Assembly: GCA_025200525.1 (NCBI GenBank)
Contig: CM045768.1
Span: forward strand, 47,876,425 to 47,940,424
From: Camellia lanceoleosa
Lineage: Eukaryota; Streptophyta; Magnoliopsida; Ericales; Theaceae
DNA: 64,000 bases
Direction of reading: 5' to 3'
The translations under genes were made by a program, and so were the position numbers. Under the pieces are notes generated by a model that did not search any database, was not told where the DNA came from, and was given only the letters and a program-made list of their open reading frames with translations. Every line of letters begins with the position of its first letter. Position 1 is the first letter of the stretch. Below are positions 11,467 to 22,295 of the stretch, one piece after another.

Positions 11467-12020
11467 AGCCTCATCCAGACCGAGTCGCCAAAAGCCTCAA
11501 CCAGACTGAGCACAAAAAGCCTCAGCAAGACTGAGCATGAAGAGCTCGGCCAGACCGAGTCGCAAAAAGCCTCAGCCAGACTGAGCATAAAAAGCCTCAG
11601 CCAGACTGAGCATGAAGAGCTCGGCCAGACCGAATCACTCAAAGCCTCAGCCAGACTGAGCATGAAGAGCTTGGCCAGACCGAGTCACTCAAAGCCTCAG
11701 CCAGACCGAGTCACTCAAAGCCTCACCCAGACTGAGCATAAAAAGCCTCAGCCAGATTGAGCATAAAAAGCCTCAGCCAGACTGAGCGTGAAAAGCTCAG
11801 CTAGACCGAGTCACTCAAAGCCTCAGCCAGACTGAGCATAAAAAACCTCAGCCAGATTGAGCATGAAGAGCTCGGCCAGACCGAGTCACCCAAAGTGTCA
11901 GCTAGACTGAGCACAAAAGCCTCAGCCAGACTGAGTATGAAGAGCTCATCTAGACCAAGTCACCCAAAGTCTCAACTAGACTGAGCGCAAAAAGCCTCAG
12001 CTAGACTAAGCACGAAAGCC
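11467..12020. repeat. hairpin minisatellite of element A (about 26-bp unit)
   Basis: About twenty imperfect units of the type GCCTCAGCCAGACTGAGCAT or GCTCGGCCAGACCGAGTC. Each unit is an inverted repeat, CTCAG..CTGAG or CTCGG..CCGAG, around a CCAGA loop. It sits between the end of integrase and the convergent antisense gene. Open frames crossing it are repeat translations and are not genes. Confidence 0.92.
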
Positions 12021-12116
12021 TTCCTGCTCGTAAGCATAGTGGCCATACTTAGTCACATTCCAGTCCAATGTTTTGCAAAACAGACTCGTTCCTCGCTGGC
12101 TCGGGATCCATAAACC

Positions 12117-12375
12117 TCACTCTGCATTGAATTTTTCTTACAAGTTAAAATTCACTCTGCATTGAGTTTTTCTCACATTCACTCTGCATTGAATTTTTCT
12201 TATAAGTTAAAATTCACTCTGCATTGAGTTTTCTCACATTCACTCTGCATTGAATTTTTCTTACCAGTTAAAATTCACTCTGCATTGCGTTTTCCTCACA
12301 TTCACTCTGCATTGAATTTTTCTTACAAGTTAAACTTCACTTTACATTGAGTTTTCCTTACATTTTACACTTCGC
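12117..12375. repeat. second minisatellite of element A
   Basis: Four to five units of roughly 60 bp built from CACTCTGCATTGAATTTTTC, a variable CTTACAAGTTAAAATT and CACTCTGCATTGAGTTTT. It is directly downstream of the hairpin repeat. An A-rich (C)AAAAA run at about 12508-12577 follows, near the 3' end of the antisense gene. Confidence 0.88.
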
Positions 12376-12594
12376 AATAATTTATACACAACACTTATAC
12401 AAGTCGCCATTCTCATTCATTTTAGATGTGCAAACAAAAACAGTAGCATGAAAACAAAACTCAAAATTTTATTTATTCCCCAACTTGTATATAAGTTTCT
12501 TACAGTATAAAAAAAAAAAACAAAAAAACAAAAACAAAAAAACAAAAACAAAAACAAAAACAAAAAAACAAAAACAAGGTCTGGGCCATGTCAC

Positions 12595-15090
12595 TCCTCC
12601 TCACTTGACACAAGATCTTCTTCTTCAACGCCCTCATCTAGGGGGGTCTGGGCCACGTCGTCTTCATCAATCCTTACACTGCTTAGGTCCAAGTCTGGGA
12701 ACAGTTCTTCCGTCTTCCGCTTGAACATCTTCCAGCCACTGTCCCTGAACTCAGTCATTTCGTGTTTGTAGAAGTCCGACTACTGGAAGCTCTCAATAAC
12801 TTCTGCTTTAGTCCTGCCTCCAGCGATCGTTCCCGATGGGCCCGCCCCCCCAGACATCTCCCTTGCCAAGTTGCTGGTGACCGTGGCGTCAATCGCCATC
12901 TGGAAGTTAGCAGACCCCTTGAATTGCTCTACTACTGCAATGCACAAATCGGGGTATGCTGCCCTTTCAGAGGCTACCTTGGCTTTTTCTTCCTCAAACT
13001 CTTTCTGCAATCTTGCCTTCTCCTCCATCGCTCTAGCACACTCATCCTCTAACTCCTTTTGCAATCTTGCCTTCTCCTCCATCGCTCTAACACGCTCATC
13101 CTCCAGCTCCTTCTGCAATCCAGCAATCTTCATGTCTGCCTCATCCTTCTCCTTGATCTGTTGGGCGCACAGCTCTTCATTATTGATCATAGCCTCTTCA
13201 AACTGCTCGGTGGCGACCGTGCAGGCACTCTAAGCATCGACCAGCTTCTTTCTCGCCAAACGGTTGAACTCGAGCGATACTACCTTGGCGTTATGTATCT
13301 CCTCGGCTAACTTGACAAGAGCTCAAGATGGACCCGAGCGACAACATTGCACTGAACGATCGCCAACACTTCCATTTTCTTCGCCTTCTCAGCCTCTTGC
13401 CAACCCCTAGCACACACACTTCGCACAGCCTTCTTCCAGCCTGCACTCTCCTTCTTGAAATTTGCCAGTTGCGCCTTAGCTTCCTTCAACTTGACTTTTG
13501 CAGTCGTCGCCTTTCTTAGCAGAGCCCCTACTAAGGTGGCTACCTCCATTTGGGCAGAGCACAACCCCCTTAGCAGCTTCCCCTCATTGAACCTGGCCAC
13601 CGAGTGCACTGCTGCGTCGTCCACAATCCCCACAAGGCGATTTGCAGTTGCCCTGGCTGGGCCTTCCTCTCCATCCAGCCACCCAGACATTGCGCGAGCG
13701 TGGTAGATTGCAGTCGTCAATCTGGCCCCTTCTTCTTGGGGCGCAGGGCCCCCCTTGGGCTTCTGCTCCATCACTTCCTTAGGGTCAGCCGACTTACTCT
13801 CCAACTGCACCTTGGGGTCAAGGGCGTTTCTGTGCCCTTCTTCTTCTAGAACCCCTTGACTCTTCTCCCCCGGCGCCTCTGGGGCGACCACCATTTCTGG
13901 AATAGCCTCCACCATTTTCTCCCCTCTCTCCTCCGCCATCGAAGTGCCCTCACCACCTAACCTGGCCTTCTTTGACCCAGGCGCATCTGAGGCCCCCTCA
14001 GGGGCAACCCTCATCTTCTTTTTCTTCGTCAAGACCTCCCCCTCCTTGTTTGCCCTTTCCTTCACCGGATTAACGGAGGGCAGTCGTGGCTCAAAACTGC
14101 CCAAGTCTTTCTCCCCCAGCGGCTTGGGGTGCGGTCGAATCCTTTCCCTCGTGATCGATTTTGGTGGCGGACCTAACTGCGATTCTTTGAACTTATTGGC
14201 TTTGGCAAAAATGGTCCGATCCTCCGCCTTTTGCGTTTTTCTTTCGCCTCAAGCTCTGCCGGTGCCAGATCCCCACCGGTCGGCTGAGGGCCCAATCTAG
14301 CAGCAAACAAAGTTGACGACTGAACGAGGTCGTCCCATCTGATGCCCTCCTTCTCCCTCCACGCCTTCACTTTCTTCACCCTCTCCTCCGTTGCCGCCCC
14401 CAGCTTTGGCTCCATAGACTTGGCAGGTACCCTCCACATCGTGCGTACTCCAACTCTGCCGTTCGCGGATACGTAGAACCACCGCGGCCTCCATCCCTTA
14501 ATTGATGACGACAATCCCGCCACCAAACCCCTTCCTGTCGCTGCCTGCAAAGTGACCCACGTTTCTTGTTGGCCCGAGGCCTTATAGCAGGCAAAAAACT
14601 CGTCCACCATCATGGCCACTCCCTTGTTCGCCTTCGGCCACGCACTTGCACAGGCCAGTACAATCTTTCATGCGTTGGGCATTAGTTGGCCTAGCGCCAC
14701 TTCCAGTCAGTTGAGGACATCCACTACCACCTGTGCAATTGGCAACCTCAACCCTCCTTTCAACGCCTCCTCGTAGAGGGAAAACTCCTCCGGCCGGGCG
14801 ACGGATGGCCTCTCTGTTGCTGTTGGTAACATTAACTTTATATTTTCAGGCACCTGGTATTTTTTCCGCATGCCCTCCAACTCCTCCGCCGTAACGGTTG
14901 ACTTGTCAGCCTTCGTATGCCAATGATCTGGCTCAGCTTGGCTAATTGGCTTCGGAGCCGCTATCATTGTCAATGGACGAGGTAAACCCGCCGACTTCCC
15001 TGACTTCTCCACTTACCTCTCCCTCCTATATTGTTTCGCCAGGTCAATCGCGTCATCATCCCCTAGGGGATCAACCCTTGCGGTGGTTGC
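12595..15090 (-). pseudogene. antisense accessory gene of element A (aORF)
   Basis: This gene runs opposite to gag-pol. It starts about 15090 with MAQEEATTARVDPLGDDDAI. After a stop and a possible GT donor it continues MEKSGKSAGLPRP (15012). The section FSLYEEALKGGLRLPIAQVV with KGVAMMVDEFFACYKAS resembles the plant family Pfam calls a putative gypsy-type transposon protein (Transposase_28), and corresponds to the N-terminal half of B's antisense gene. Two in-frame stops (near 14704 and 14662) and a frame change near 14170 break it. The rest is a Glu/Lys/Pro-rich linker and a coiled coil with three ARLQKELEDE-type repeats (12980-13130). It ends near DSGWKMFKRK and an acidic tail (about 12600). 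The function of this family is unknown. Confidence 0.7.
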
Positions 15091-15129
15091 TTCCTCTTGT
15101 GCCATCTCTCTCGTATATCTTCGAATAGC

Positions 15130-15500
15130 TTCGGATGCGGGTGCAAGAAAATTCAATAAGTGTTGTAGGGGTGTATCGTTAGCAACGAAGGAGTTTAGGT
15201 TTGGAATGTTTTGATGTTTTGCATAAAGATAGGTGAAGCAAATAATCCCAAAGGCCCAAGGTTTGCCCGTATTCCAAGGGTCCCCATTAAATTTCGCCAG
15301 TTTGAAAATTTTTCAAAACACCGCCAAAACTGTCCTTTCAACACCCTATAATGACCTATCGTTTCACTTCTGGCCCAATGCCTAACCTCCCCCACCACGA
15401 GATGCGGCCACGAGTATGACCACAATCCACTGCCCCCTTTCCCCTACCTTGTCTTTTCCACTTCAAGTCATCACATGACACGCCGCCTCTCGAGCCCCGC
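15130..15500. other. upstream region of the antisense gene of element A
   Basis: Non-coding stretch between the antisense gene start and the GC-rich minisatellite. It should hold the promoter of the antisense gene. No convincing TATA box was recognised. Confidence 0.4.
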
Positions 15501-15965
15501 ACCCTGCTACCTAACCCTTCGCGGTCGGCCCTCCTCATGGTTCATCCCTCCACTCGGTTACCCTTCGCGGACGGCCCTCCTCATGGTCGGTCCCTCCACT
15601 CGGCTACCCTTCGCGGTCGGCCCTCCTCATAGTCGGCCCTCCTTATGGTCAGTCCCTCCACTCGGTAACCCTTCGCGGTCGGCCCTCCTCATGGTCGGTC
15701 CCTCCACTCGGCTACCCTTCGCGGTTGGCCCCCCTCATGGTCGATCCCTCCACTCGGCAACCTTTCGCTGTCGGCCCTCCTCATGGTCGGTCCCTCCACT
15801 CGGCTACCCTTCGTGGTCGGCCCTCCTCATGGTCGGTCCCTCCACTCGATAACCCTTCGCGGTCGGCCCTCCTCATGGTTGGTCCCTTCACTCAGTAACC
15901 CTTCACGGTCGGCCCTCCTCATGGTCGGTCCCTTCACTCGGCCACTTCTGGTTGTTTGTTCCTTT
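15500..15965. repeat. GC-rich minisatellite of element A
   Basis: About nine units of roughly 45-50 bp containing CCCTTCGCGGTCGGCCCTCC, TCATGGTCGGTCCCTCCACTC and GGCTAC variants. It is strikingly richer in G+C than its surroundings and lies just inside the 3' LTR, upstream of the antisense gene. Open frames across it are repeat artefacts. Confidence 0.92.
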
Positions 15966-16041
15966 CCCTCGCCCTACCATCCCCATCTTCCTCACTATTC
16001 CCGTCGTTGGACTAAAGCTGCACTCGGGAATAGGAGACTAC

Positions 16042-16635
16042 TAACGTGGGTAGGCCCATAAAGGCTATAACTCACTACAAACAACCCAAGCCTACCACTT
16101 AGGGCCCAATACATAACCCAACTGATAAGGCCCAGCACCATCTGGAAGTCCACATGGCATGAAGGACCAATGATATTCAGACACGTGGCAGGTAAAGGGC
16201 AAGCCACATCAGCAGACAAAGATCTGCAAAGTTATTGCCACTGCACATCGCCATTAATGCAGCCCCTCACTGCATTTATTACGACAACACCTCTTCGTTG
16301 GGACGGCACGCCCTCACCCTGAACAAGGTAAGCTATAGCATAGACTTTTGGCCAAGGTGACAGGTCGGAAGGGACAACGAAATGATTACCAAAAGGATAT
16401 AAGCAAATGTTGAAGACAAGAAGAAGGTTAAGCTTTTCTATCTCCAATCTATCTACATATTACACTCTCTCTCTCTAACTTGCTCGTCAGAGGTTTCACT
16501 GGGAGACTCCCTATTCCCCGTTAAACTCATTTGTAGGTTCATTGATGGGCTTGACCATTCGGATATCGGTTAGAGAAGCGTGGACCTGTTCGACCCATTC
16601 CATCCGGAACTCATCATATCATAACCGTATCATCA
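16042..16635 (+). repeat. 3' LTR of element A
   Basis: Matches 5169-5759 with scattered differences. It starts TAACGTGGGTAGG (TG changed to TA) and ends ATCATCA. The purine-rich GGGAATAGGAGACTA just before it is the likely polypurine tract. Confidence 0.87.
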
Positions 16636-16830
16636 GTGCCGTCTGTGGGAACGCTTTGCTCTGCGCGCCAGTTATGCTCATTGTCGCCAGAGACCCTATT
16701 CCAATAGTCCTTTCCTGCTACCCATCAAAGTGTATGGTCACGACTAGATCCATGGCTTCTCACCAAAATACTGCCGACTATCAAGCCGACCGCATTGAAA
16801 GGCTTGCCATCAATCCAACAGAAATGGATT
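16636..16830 (+). mobile_element. start of a second, truncated copy of element A
   Basis: The right LTR runs directly into GTGCCGTCTGTGGGAACG and then sequence homologous to 5762-5930 (primer-binding site, leader and the gag start ATGGTCACGACTAG). Homology fades near 16830. This is the internal start of another copy, not host flank, so this LTR doubles as the 5' LTR of a truncated tandem copy. Confidence 0.8.
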
Positions 16831-17340
16831 AGCCAAAGAAAGGTATCATGACTATGTCTATGAGTGCTCTGCATAAAATGTTTTTGTATTGTTTGATAAT
16901 CATAATTTAGGTATTTTGTGTCAAACCAATTACTTCATGGGATGGATTTACTATTCTCGAAATCCATGTTCCTTTGTCCTTAATGCATTTTCAATCGAAT
17001 GATCACATCTTGATTCTTGTGTTTTGAGATTCTTACACTATTGGGATGGGGATTTTGGAACAAAGGATCGATTGGCTTTAATTCACATAATTGTGTTGGA
17101 GGGCATTGCCGCATTTTAAACCGAATTACCAAAACAACAAAACTAGTTGACCTACTGACCGATTTTGGGAGAATACAAGCTTTGGCCATTATTTTGGGAG
17201 AAAGGGATAAGAGGAAAACTGATAAACAGTCTGAAGAAATCATACATGGCCAAAATAAGTATGAATACAATCCGAAGAAATCATATATGGGACATTGCGT
17301 GCCTTATTAATTTTCAAAATTAGGGAAAACAAAGATAGAA
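16831..17340. other. non-coding DNA right of element A
   Basis: No gene is supported. It may be the interior of the CACTA-like element whose terminus lies at 18136. Confidence 0.4.
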
Positions 17341-17348
17341 AAATAGAG

Positions 17349-17396
<48 letters not shown>

Positions 17397-17704
17397 GACC
17401 CATACCTGAAAATAGAAAAATAAAGAAATAATCGAATAATACTTGAAGCGATGCTGGCGGCACAGACGATTGCTCGGAGGAGAACGTAGGTGACGTCGGT
17501 GGTGGCACTGAAGGAGAAGAATGGGTGACTTCGGTGGTGCCACTGAAGGAGGAGAACGAGGAGGTGGAGGAGAAGGGCGGTTGAAGGCAGAGAGTGTGTT
17601 TTGCAAGAGAGGGATGAGAGGAAAACTTACGAGCCAAAAAAAAAAAAGGAGGGAGGGAATTAGGGGGCTATTTTTTTTCATTACCGCGCCAATGTCTGAA
17701 ACTT
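17341..17704 (-). other. GA microsatellite and exon-like 5' region
   Basis: A (GA)n tract lies at about 17354-17394. On the minus strand a Pro/Ser-rich, UTR-like stretch ends in a good donor, TTTTCAG/GTATGGG (near 17406). A roughly 50-bp block (GACTTCGGTGGTGCCACTGA type) is present twice. The position just inside the transposon end suggests a first exon or 5'-UTR of a transposase gene transcribed leftwards. No coding domain is recognised. Confidence 0.35.
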
Positions 17705-18136
17705 CTCCCTCTTAAATTAGTCATCAAAAATTTCAAAATATTAAAATTATTGGCAACGAAAATATATTTATTATTCAATAATCTTAAAATATTTAAAATC
17801 AAGTTTTTTTAAAAATAAAATATTTAAAATTATTGGTGACGAAACTATATTCCTCACTAATAATTTTATAATTGGTGATAAATTTTTTTTCACCAAAAGT
17901 CTCAATTTTGGCGCCACACAAAAAAATTAAAGAAAAAACCTTCGGTGACGAAATTAAAATTTTTCTCACCTAAAAAGAAGTATTTATTGATGAAAATAAA
18001 ATTCGTCACCTATTATTTTTATTTTTTTTATTATATATGACAAAATTTCATATTTTGTCACGAATTATTCTTATTTAGTGACGAAATTTATTTTCTTCAC
18101 TTCTTTTCGTCACCATAAATTACTTTTGTTGTAGTA
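17705..18136 (-). repeat. CACTA-like transposon terminus with subterminal repeats
   Basis: Ends TTTTGTTGTAGTA at 18136, the inverse of a CACTA terminus. The 400 bp inside carry many direct and inverted copies of GGTGACGAAA / TTTCGTCACC, typical of the subterminal regions where CACTA accessory proteins bind. The element extends leftwards. The terminus at 1820 is a plausible partner; an LTR element (A) would then be nested inside. Confidence 0.65.
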
Positions 18137-18529
18137 TTTTATTTTATTTCTACAATATTATCCTTCCACCATCACCACAATCATTATCCCTTAATCTCTA
18201 TCACTACTGACATTGGCCATAACTAAAGCTGTCGTGTCTCCTCCATCACAACTAATCACAATCACTATATAAAAATTGTAAGGTATGCAATTTGAATAAA
18301 AAAATTTAAATTTGATCTGATATATATCAATTTAGTTTAGTACTTAATTTCTTGTCGAACAACTTTTTAACTTAAAAATTTCATCATTTAGTTCTTAGTA
18401 TTTAATTTTTAATTTTTAATTTTATCAAACACCACCTAAGTCATAATAAATTTATTATAAAACTTAAGGAGGAAATAAATTTATAGTTATTGTTCAAAAA
18501 TGATTAATTATTATACATATTTTTAAATT
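18137..18529. other. AT-rich flank left of element B
   Basis: No gene seen. The sequence leads up to the GCATA target site of element B at 18530-18534. Confidence 0.5.
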
Positions 18530-18534
18530 GCATA
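18530..18534. repeat. target-site duplication of element B (left)
   Basis: GCATA directly abuts the left LTR and is repeated at 30006-30010 after the right LTR, which fixes both element ends. Confidence 0.92.
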
Positions 18535-19243
18535 TGTACGGGGAGCAAATATTCCGGTAAGCCTGTACTCCATTCCTTCAAGCTCCGTTTCTGTCTGATC
18601 ACCTGAAAGCACAATGGCGGTGAGCTACCCGACGGTGTGTGGCCAGAAAATCCCTCCGACGATCAAGTTAGCACACACCTTTGGATAGAGAGAGAAAAGA
18701 GAGAGTGTTTGAATGTAAGAGTTTCTTACAAAAATGTTCGTTTGTCCTCATATGGGAGGCGCAGACACGCTTATATACCCTCTGCGCCCCAAATCTACTC
18801 CCAGTGATCTCTCAACACGTGGCACTGCTATCCTATCTGTTAGCACAAATCTTACTGAGCATCACCTAACCCAACTGCCTACCCACTTCATCGAGCCTCG
18901 GCAATGCTTCCATCTCTATCCAACGGCCATATCAGGCTTCATGCCTAAGTATTCCAATAGCTAAGCCCAATGAGGATCGGGCTCGGCTGCATCCCGGTAT
19001 GGCTGAGCTCGGGACAGCTCATGAGCAGGTATGTCGTCGGCCTTCCTGCCGAGCAAGCACAAGTAGCTCGGTCCGACCTCGCCTTCCCTGGCACTTGACT
19101 CTCACTTGACCAGCCATGCCACTCAATTCGCGCCTTGCCTTAACCGAGCAGCCTCTTACAAGACAGGGCCGCACTACCTTGGCCCAACCCTTGTTTGGCC
19201 CAAATCTGTCCGGCCCAGTTCTAGATCACAAATCTCCCTCTCA
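18535..19243 (-). repeat. 3' LTR of element B (left copy)
   Basis: In plus orientation it starts TGTACGGGGAGC and ends AAATCTCCCTCTCA. It matches 29264-30005 apart from substitutions and indels. On the minus strand a TATA box (GGGTATATAAGCG, about 18770) is visible. The minus-strand polypurine tract AATTAAGGGGCAAT lies at 19244-19257, immediately inside the LTR. Confidence 0.92.
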
Positions 19244-19510
19244 ATTGCCCCTTAATTTTGTCCGCACAAGCGTGACCGGGATTACATATTCCGACCGGGA
19301 TAATCTCCTCCTCGGTTCATAATTTGCAAGAAACCAACTGAGCTAACTTCCATGCTCGCTTTCTAGTCTTGCTCGGTCTACGTCTCATCTGATGTCCCTG
19401 TCTCTTTAACTCTGACGCTGCCATTAATGGGGACATGTGTCAATCCCCCATTGGTCCTCGAACAGCCAACCCTGCCGCCCTCTAGAATTCGAATTTGGGC
19501 GGTCTTTCTC

Positions 19511-20083
19511 TCTTATATACGCCTGGTTCACCTCTCATTTCTTCTTTACTGATTCTCTCTGCCGTTCGTGTGTTCAGAGCTCCAGTGCCTCTTGTCAGGC
19601 CTCCATTCTTGCCACTCCTGAGCTTGTACTCGAAGAAGAAGTCTCTGCCCTTCACAGGTATGCCCTCAAACTCCCCTTTTGTTGTTATTTCCTTTGATAT
19701 TTCTCACATTAGGGCACTAAAACGTAGTTTTTAGGACATAGGCACTAAAACCATCCCAAACCTTCAACTGTGAATGGTGTTCTTCATTTTTCCTGAAGAA
19801 CACTGAAGATCTTGGGCGGACCGGGCTCCAGGTCTTCATTTGATCCAAAAAGCCAATCTGATCGAGCAAGTAACCTGTTTGTCCTAACCTTAGTAAAAAT
19901 CGAGATAGCAAAAGGACTTGGCCACTCGACCGAGCTAACATCTGGTCCGCTTGGGCGATCGTGCTACTTGGTTAGCCTTTACAACCGAGGTGGTTTGGCA
20001 CTCCTCATGACCGAGCTAAAGTCAAGCTCGTTTTGTGTGATCGCGCTCACACTTACAATTCATTGCTATCCTTTTTCCTGCAG
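19511..20083 (+). promoter_or_regulatory. predicted antisense promoter and 5'-UTR intron in element B
   Basis: A TATA-like TCTTATATAC (19511-19520) stands upstream of a pyrimidine-rich start region. It is followed by an exon-like segment ending TTCACAG/GTATGCC (donor GT at 19658) and an acceptor TTTTTCCTGCAG ending at 20083, about 110 bases before the antisense ATG at 20193. Together these look like a core promoter, a short leader exon and a 426-base leader intron. They are on the plus strand, opposite to gag-pol. Evidence is by motif only. Confidence 0.5.
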
Positions 20084-20192
20084 AGTCCAAAGGGACCACT
20101 GCCTAAATATTGGGGCTCCCAAAGACTGAGCAGTCATCAATACACCAGACAGTGCCAAACCTCCTCAGCCGAGCTAACTTAGCCGGTTTCAC

Positions 20193-22165
20193 ATGGAGAA
20201 ATTCCGTTTCCTCGTCGATACTCCGGCTGCGTTGGCCGCATTCAGGGAGGAGTACGGTATCCCGGCCGACGTCCACCTTGAGCTTGCACCAATTGAAACA
20301 ACTCCTTGGGACAAACTAGACCAGTGCCCCTTTACCGTGCTGTCCATCATAGAAGGAGGCCTCCGCTTCCCGGTCAACCCATTGATGACCGAGTTTCTGC
20401 GCCGGACTAAACTTGCGCCCACACAAGTATCAACAAACACTTACCGCATTATCAACGGCGTCCACGAGCTTAACAACCGGCTAGGCACCAACTTAGGTTT
20501 AGCCAAGATATTGAGGCAATACACACTTGGGCACACCGGGGATGGCCTCGCATATTACTTAAAAATCCGACCGGACAAAGAGAAAATAGTGACCGGCACC
20601 CCAGATAAAGACCTTCATGACGACGACTTTTTCTGGGTGTCCGGCAACTATGAACCAGCCGACGTATCGGGTTGGGCGATTAGCAAGAACTTCGATTCCA
20701 CATGTAAGCCGCGCTAATTTGCTTGGTTATCTGCCTTTCTTCAATATTCTGTACTTAACAACTTTTCCTGTTTCTTTTGCAGCAATTCAAGCCTTACAAG
20801 CCAACTACCAATTTCCCAACGTTGAGGCCATCCGGACTGTGCTCCGCTACAACCACCAGGATTGTAACGAGTTGCTTGGCTACACCCCCACTTACAGATA
20901 TTCAGCTCCACGCCGGAGTAAAGTAATAGAGTTTCTCCGTGCTCTATCACCTCTTCCAGACCCAACTCTGCCAGACGTTCCACTAATCTGGTTGACAGAA
21001 GCCAAAGAGATGGCGAAAAGAAGTCACATCAAAAACTTGCTCACGGTGACCTCAGCCGAGATACCGAGCATTGTTACCCGTTCCCCCGCTGCCGGTCAAT
21101 CCAGCAGCCCCATAGTTGCCTTGGTATCTCCAGCCGCCGGGCAATCCAGACAGGCAGCTCGCCGGACAAGCAAAAGGCCTTGCGCAGACCCATCTGCCGA
21201 GCTGGTTGCCGAGCTAACCACCAAGCAACCTGCCGTCACGGCTGACCCAACACCGCCATGGCGACCGCAGCTGAAGCACCGGGGAAAAGACATCCCAGCA
21301 AATGCTTCTGTCAAGGGCGACAAGGAGCACTTGCTCACCTTCGACCTCTCAAAAGCCCTGCTGCTACCGAGCGACGTGGTTGGCAGCGACCACGTCCCTG
21401 ACACCTGGTTGGTGAAATCAGCTGTGAAATCCATGACCAGGGTAAGAATCTCAATCATCTACTTAAATTTTTACAAGTGTTTGCACGGTTTCTTCTCTGA
21501 TCAAATTCTCTTTTTGCAGGCCATCCAAAAGCAACACTTGGTCTTGGAGCGCATCCATAGACTGCGACAAAAGGAAAATGACACCGCTAGCCAAGTCCAA
21601 AGCCTTTAGACCGAGCTTGGCCGAGCAAAGTCCTCACTTGAAATCGTCAACGCCGACAAAAAAGTCCAAAGCCTTCAGACCGAGGTTGTTCGGTCAGCTT
21701 GGCGAGGCCGAGAAGAAGCGAGATGAGCTCCAAGCCGAGCTTGATGCGCTCAAGAAGTCAAGGAAGAAGGACTGTCAAGATGCAAACAACGCCGGCTTCC
21801 TTGAAGCCGAGTACAATTACAAAAAGCAGGTCTTCGCAACTCAAGACATTTATTTCAAAGCGGGTTGGAAGTCTGCCTGCGAGCATCTCGGTTAAGGGCC
21901 TGATACCGATGTATTTGCCACTCCATCGCTTGCCTTCCTACCGACCTTTCTCGTGCCATATGCCAACGACGTCTTCAGCGCGTTGCAGGCTGAAGCCGAG
22001 GAAGGGCTTAAAGAAGAAGAAAAGGCCGAGGTAGGTGCTGAGGGAGATGACTACGAAGAGCAAGAGCAGCCCAACCAGACTTTGACCGGTGTACAAGACC
22101 AATCTCCAACAATTAACTTGGAGACAACCGAGGATGAATTCACCAATCTATCCCCCTTAGCTTAG
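20193..22165 (+). pseudogene. antisense spliced accessory gene of element B (aORF)
   Basis: Plus-strand gene. Exon 1 from ATG 20193 to 20703, exon 2 20783-21441, exon 3 from 21520. Introns are GT-AG with pyrimidine-rich acceptors, and the frame is kept across both joins. The N-terminal part (AFREEYGIPADVHLELAP, GGLRFPVNPLMTEFLRRTKL, NTYRIINGVHELN) resembles the plant Transposase_28 (putative gypsy-type transposon) family. It continues with a polar Ala/Pro/Lys linker and a coiled coil. A stop at 21607 ends the frame after 419 codons. Beyond it, in another frame, the homologous C-terminus continues: DELQAELDAL coiled coil, IYFKAGWKSACEHLG, an acidic tail ending 22165. C shares the GWKxA motif and the last intron. 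Role unknown. Confidence 0.7.
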
Positions 22166-22295
22166 TTTTTCTTTTTTCGGTGCTTTTTGCTTTACATATG
22201 TAACCGGGCTGTCAGCCCCACCTTTTGTACTTATTTTCCATCAATGAAAAAGTTTGAATTTCATCAAGTGTTTGAGCGATATACTTGCCTCATAA

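Larger units (their letters stand above)
5169..16635 (+). mobile_element. Element A: Ty3/gypsy retrotransposon, Tat-like lineage, inactive
   Basis: This LTR element is bounded by direct repeats at 5169-5759 and 16042-16635. The order is 5' LTR, primer-binding site, gag, protease, RT, RNase H, a second RNase H, integrase, two minisatellites, an antisense gene, a third minisatellite, then 3' LTR. Two RNase H domains plus an extra ORF between integrase and the 3' LTR are hallmarks of the Tat lineage. The candidate target duplication GAGTG lies at 5164-5168. Its partner cannot be identified because a partial second copy follows the right LTR. Many stops and frameshifts in gag and pol, and changed integrase residues, show it is dead. 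Confidence 0.9.

Noticed and set aside
11430..11663. Open frame on the minus strand with repeated LSLAEA segments
   Set aside because: It is the translation of the hairpin minisatellite of element A.
15475..16061. Plus-strand open frames rich in Pro, Ser and Arg
   Set aside because: They follow the GC-rich minisatellite repeat.
17307..17681. Pro/Ser/Leu-rich minus-strand frames
   Set aside because: They follow the (GA)n tract and a duplicated UTR-like block; no domain is seen.
20617..21609. One continuous 330-residue frame
   Set aside because: It reads through two introns; the spliced model with exons 20193-20703, 20783-21441 and 21520 onward fits homology to C better.
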